Assembly: GCF_019216885.1 (NCBI RefSeq)
Contig: NZ_JAAQRC020000001.1
Location: 124,001-188,000, forward strand
Reading direction: 5' to 3'
Length of the DNA stretch: 64,000 bases
Source: Methylobacterium sp. SyP6R
Lineage (GTDB): Bacteria > Pseudomonadota > Alphaproteobacteria > Rhizobiales > Beijerinckiaceae
Positions 63,688 through 64,000 of the stretch are shown here, in pieces (position 1 is the stretch's first letter; every line of letters starts with the position of its first letter). The notes under the pieces were generated by a model. It was not told where the DNA came from, made no database searches, and saw only the letters and a list, made by a program, of their open reading frames with translations. The translations under genes were made by a program, and so were the position numbers.

Positions 63688-64000
63688 TCACCGTCCCGTC
63701 CAGCGCGGCGGGCGCTTCTCGATGAAGGCGCGGGGCCCTTCGCGAAAATCCTCCGAGGCCTGGACCCGGGCCCGGGCCGCGGCGCTCGCCGCCCGCAAGG
63801 CCGCCTCGTCGGCCGCCGTGGCCAGGCGCGCCACCGCCAGGCTCTCGCGCACGGCGAGCGGGGCGTTGCCGGCGATCACCGTCGCGAGCGCCACGGCCGC
63901 GTCCCGGGCCGATCCCCGCGGCGCCAGCCGGCCGACGAGGCCGAGCGCGTGGGCGCGGGCGGCGTCGAGGGGCGCGCCGGTCAGGATCATCTCGAGCGCG
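63688..64000 (-). CDS. Enoyl-CoA hydratase/isomerase family protein (5' part outside window)
   Basis: The C-terminal part of a crotonase: A-L-E-M-I-L-T-G, then APLDAARAHALGLVGRLAPRGSARDAAVALA and the helical C-terminus ending EDFREGPRAFIEKRPPRWTGR. The DFREGPRAFIEKRPPxW ending is characteristic of the family. The frame is open through base 64000, so the gene continues to the right. It is upstream of the SDR/thiolase-like/DUF35 genes in transcription order but separated by over 500 bp of repeats, so it may or may not be in the same operon. Confidence 0.9.
   Translation of the reverse strand, partial: ALEMILTGAPLDAARAHALGLVGRLAPRGSARDAAVALATVIAGNAPLAVRESLAVARLATAADEAALRAASAAARARVQASEDFREGPRAFIEKRPPRWTGR

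Overview
The window is about 70% G+C chromosomal DNA of an alphaproteobacterium, most likely a Methylobacterium-type member of the Hyphomicrobiales. The evidence is the block sppA / rpsA / ihfB / lapA-like / trpF / trpB, a DUF1013 cell-cycle gene, DUF4170 next to prs, an NnrU protein and several chemoreceptors. No methylotrophy gene is visible, so the genus is an inference. There is no rRNA operon and no CRISPR array. There is one tRNA gene.

Layout. 1-4050 is the right end of an integrated element: a truncated glycosylase-like gene and a DNA methyltransferase, both A+T-rich and convergent, then a tyrosine recombinase with phased repeats upstream, abutting the 3' end of a tRNA-Met gene (4052-4128). 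4.2-11.0 kb is the tryptophan / ribosomal block on the minus strand. 11.6-20.4 kb holds a two-subunit molybdenum hydroxylase (iorAB-like), a small secreted protein, an Old Yellow Enzyme, an M6-type metalloprotease, DUF4170 and prs. An IS110-family element sits exactly at the prs stop codon. The DUF1013 regulator at 22.3-23.1 kb is surrounded by intergenic repeats.

24.0-40.4 kb is a complete assimilatory nitrate system on the minus strand. In transcription order it is nrtA (binding protein), nrtB (permease), nrtC/D-type ATPase, an FAD oxidoreductase, nirA (nitrite reductase), an Fe-S/FNR-type reductase, nasA (nitrate reductase) and cysG (siroheme for NirA). The sensor pair nasT-nasS lies just beyond. 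The nrtA leader carries a sigma-54 promoter motif followed at once by two hexaloop hairpins (A at loop position 1, G at 4) and an overlapping intrinsic terminator. That is the architecture expected for antitermination by the ANTAR protein NasT, so sensor, switch and target are all visible here. A DMT exporter with a divergent TetR-type regulator and two operator-like sites lies between the operon and nasTS.

40.6-64.0 kb is mixed housekeeping and accessory DNA: GH15 glycosidase, transketolase, VOC protein, three chemoreceptors (one lacking the conserved hairpin tip, one with a globin-like sensor), der with a TPR membrane protein, NnrU, secreted proteins, an oxalate-decarboxylase-like bicupin, a LysR regulator, and an acyl-CoA cluster (SDR, Cys-less thiolase-like protein, DUF35, partial crotonase).

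Most gaps over 150 bp are filled by palindromic repeat families. Several copies are bounded by the motif AGCCTGTTTGA, and two lie inside the nitrate operon. Many long opposite-strand ORFs are G+C artefacts and are not annotated.
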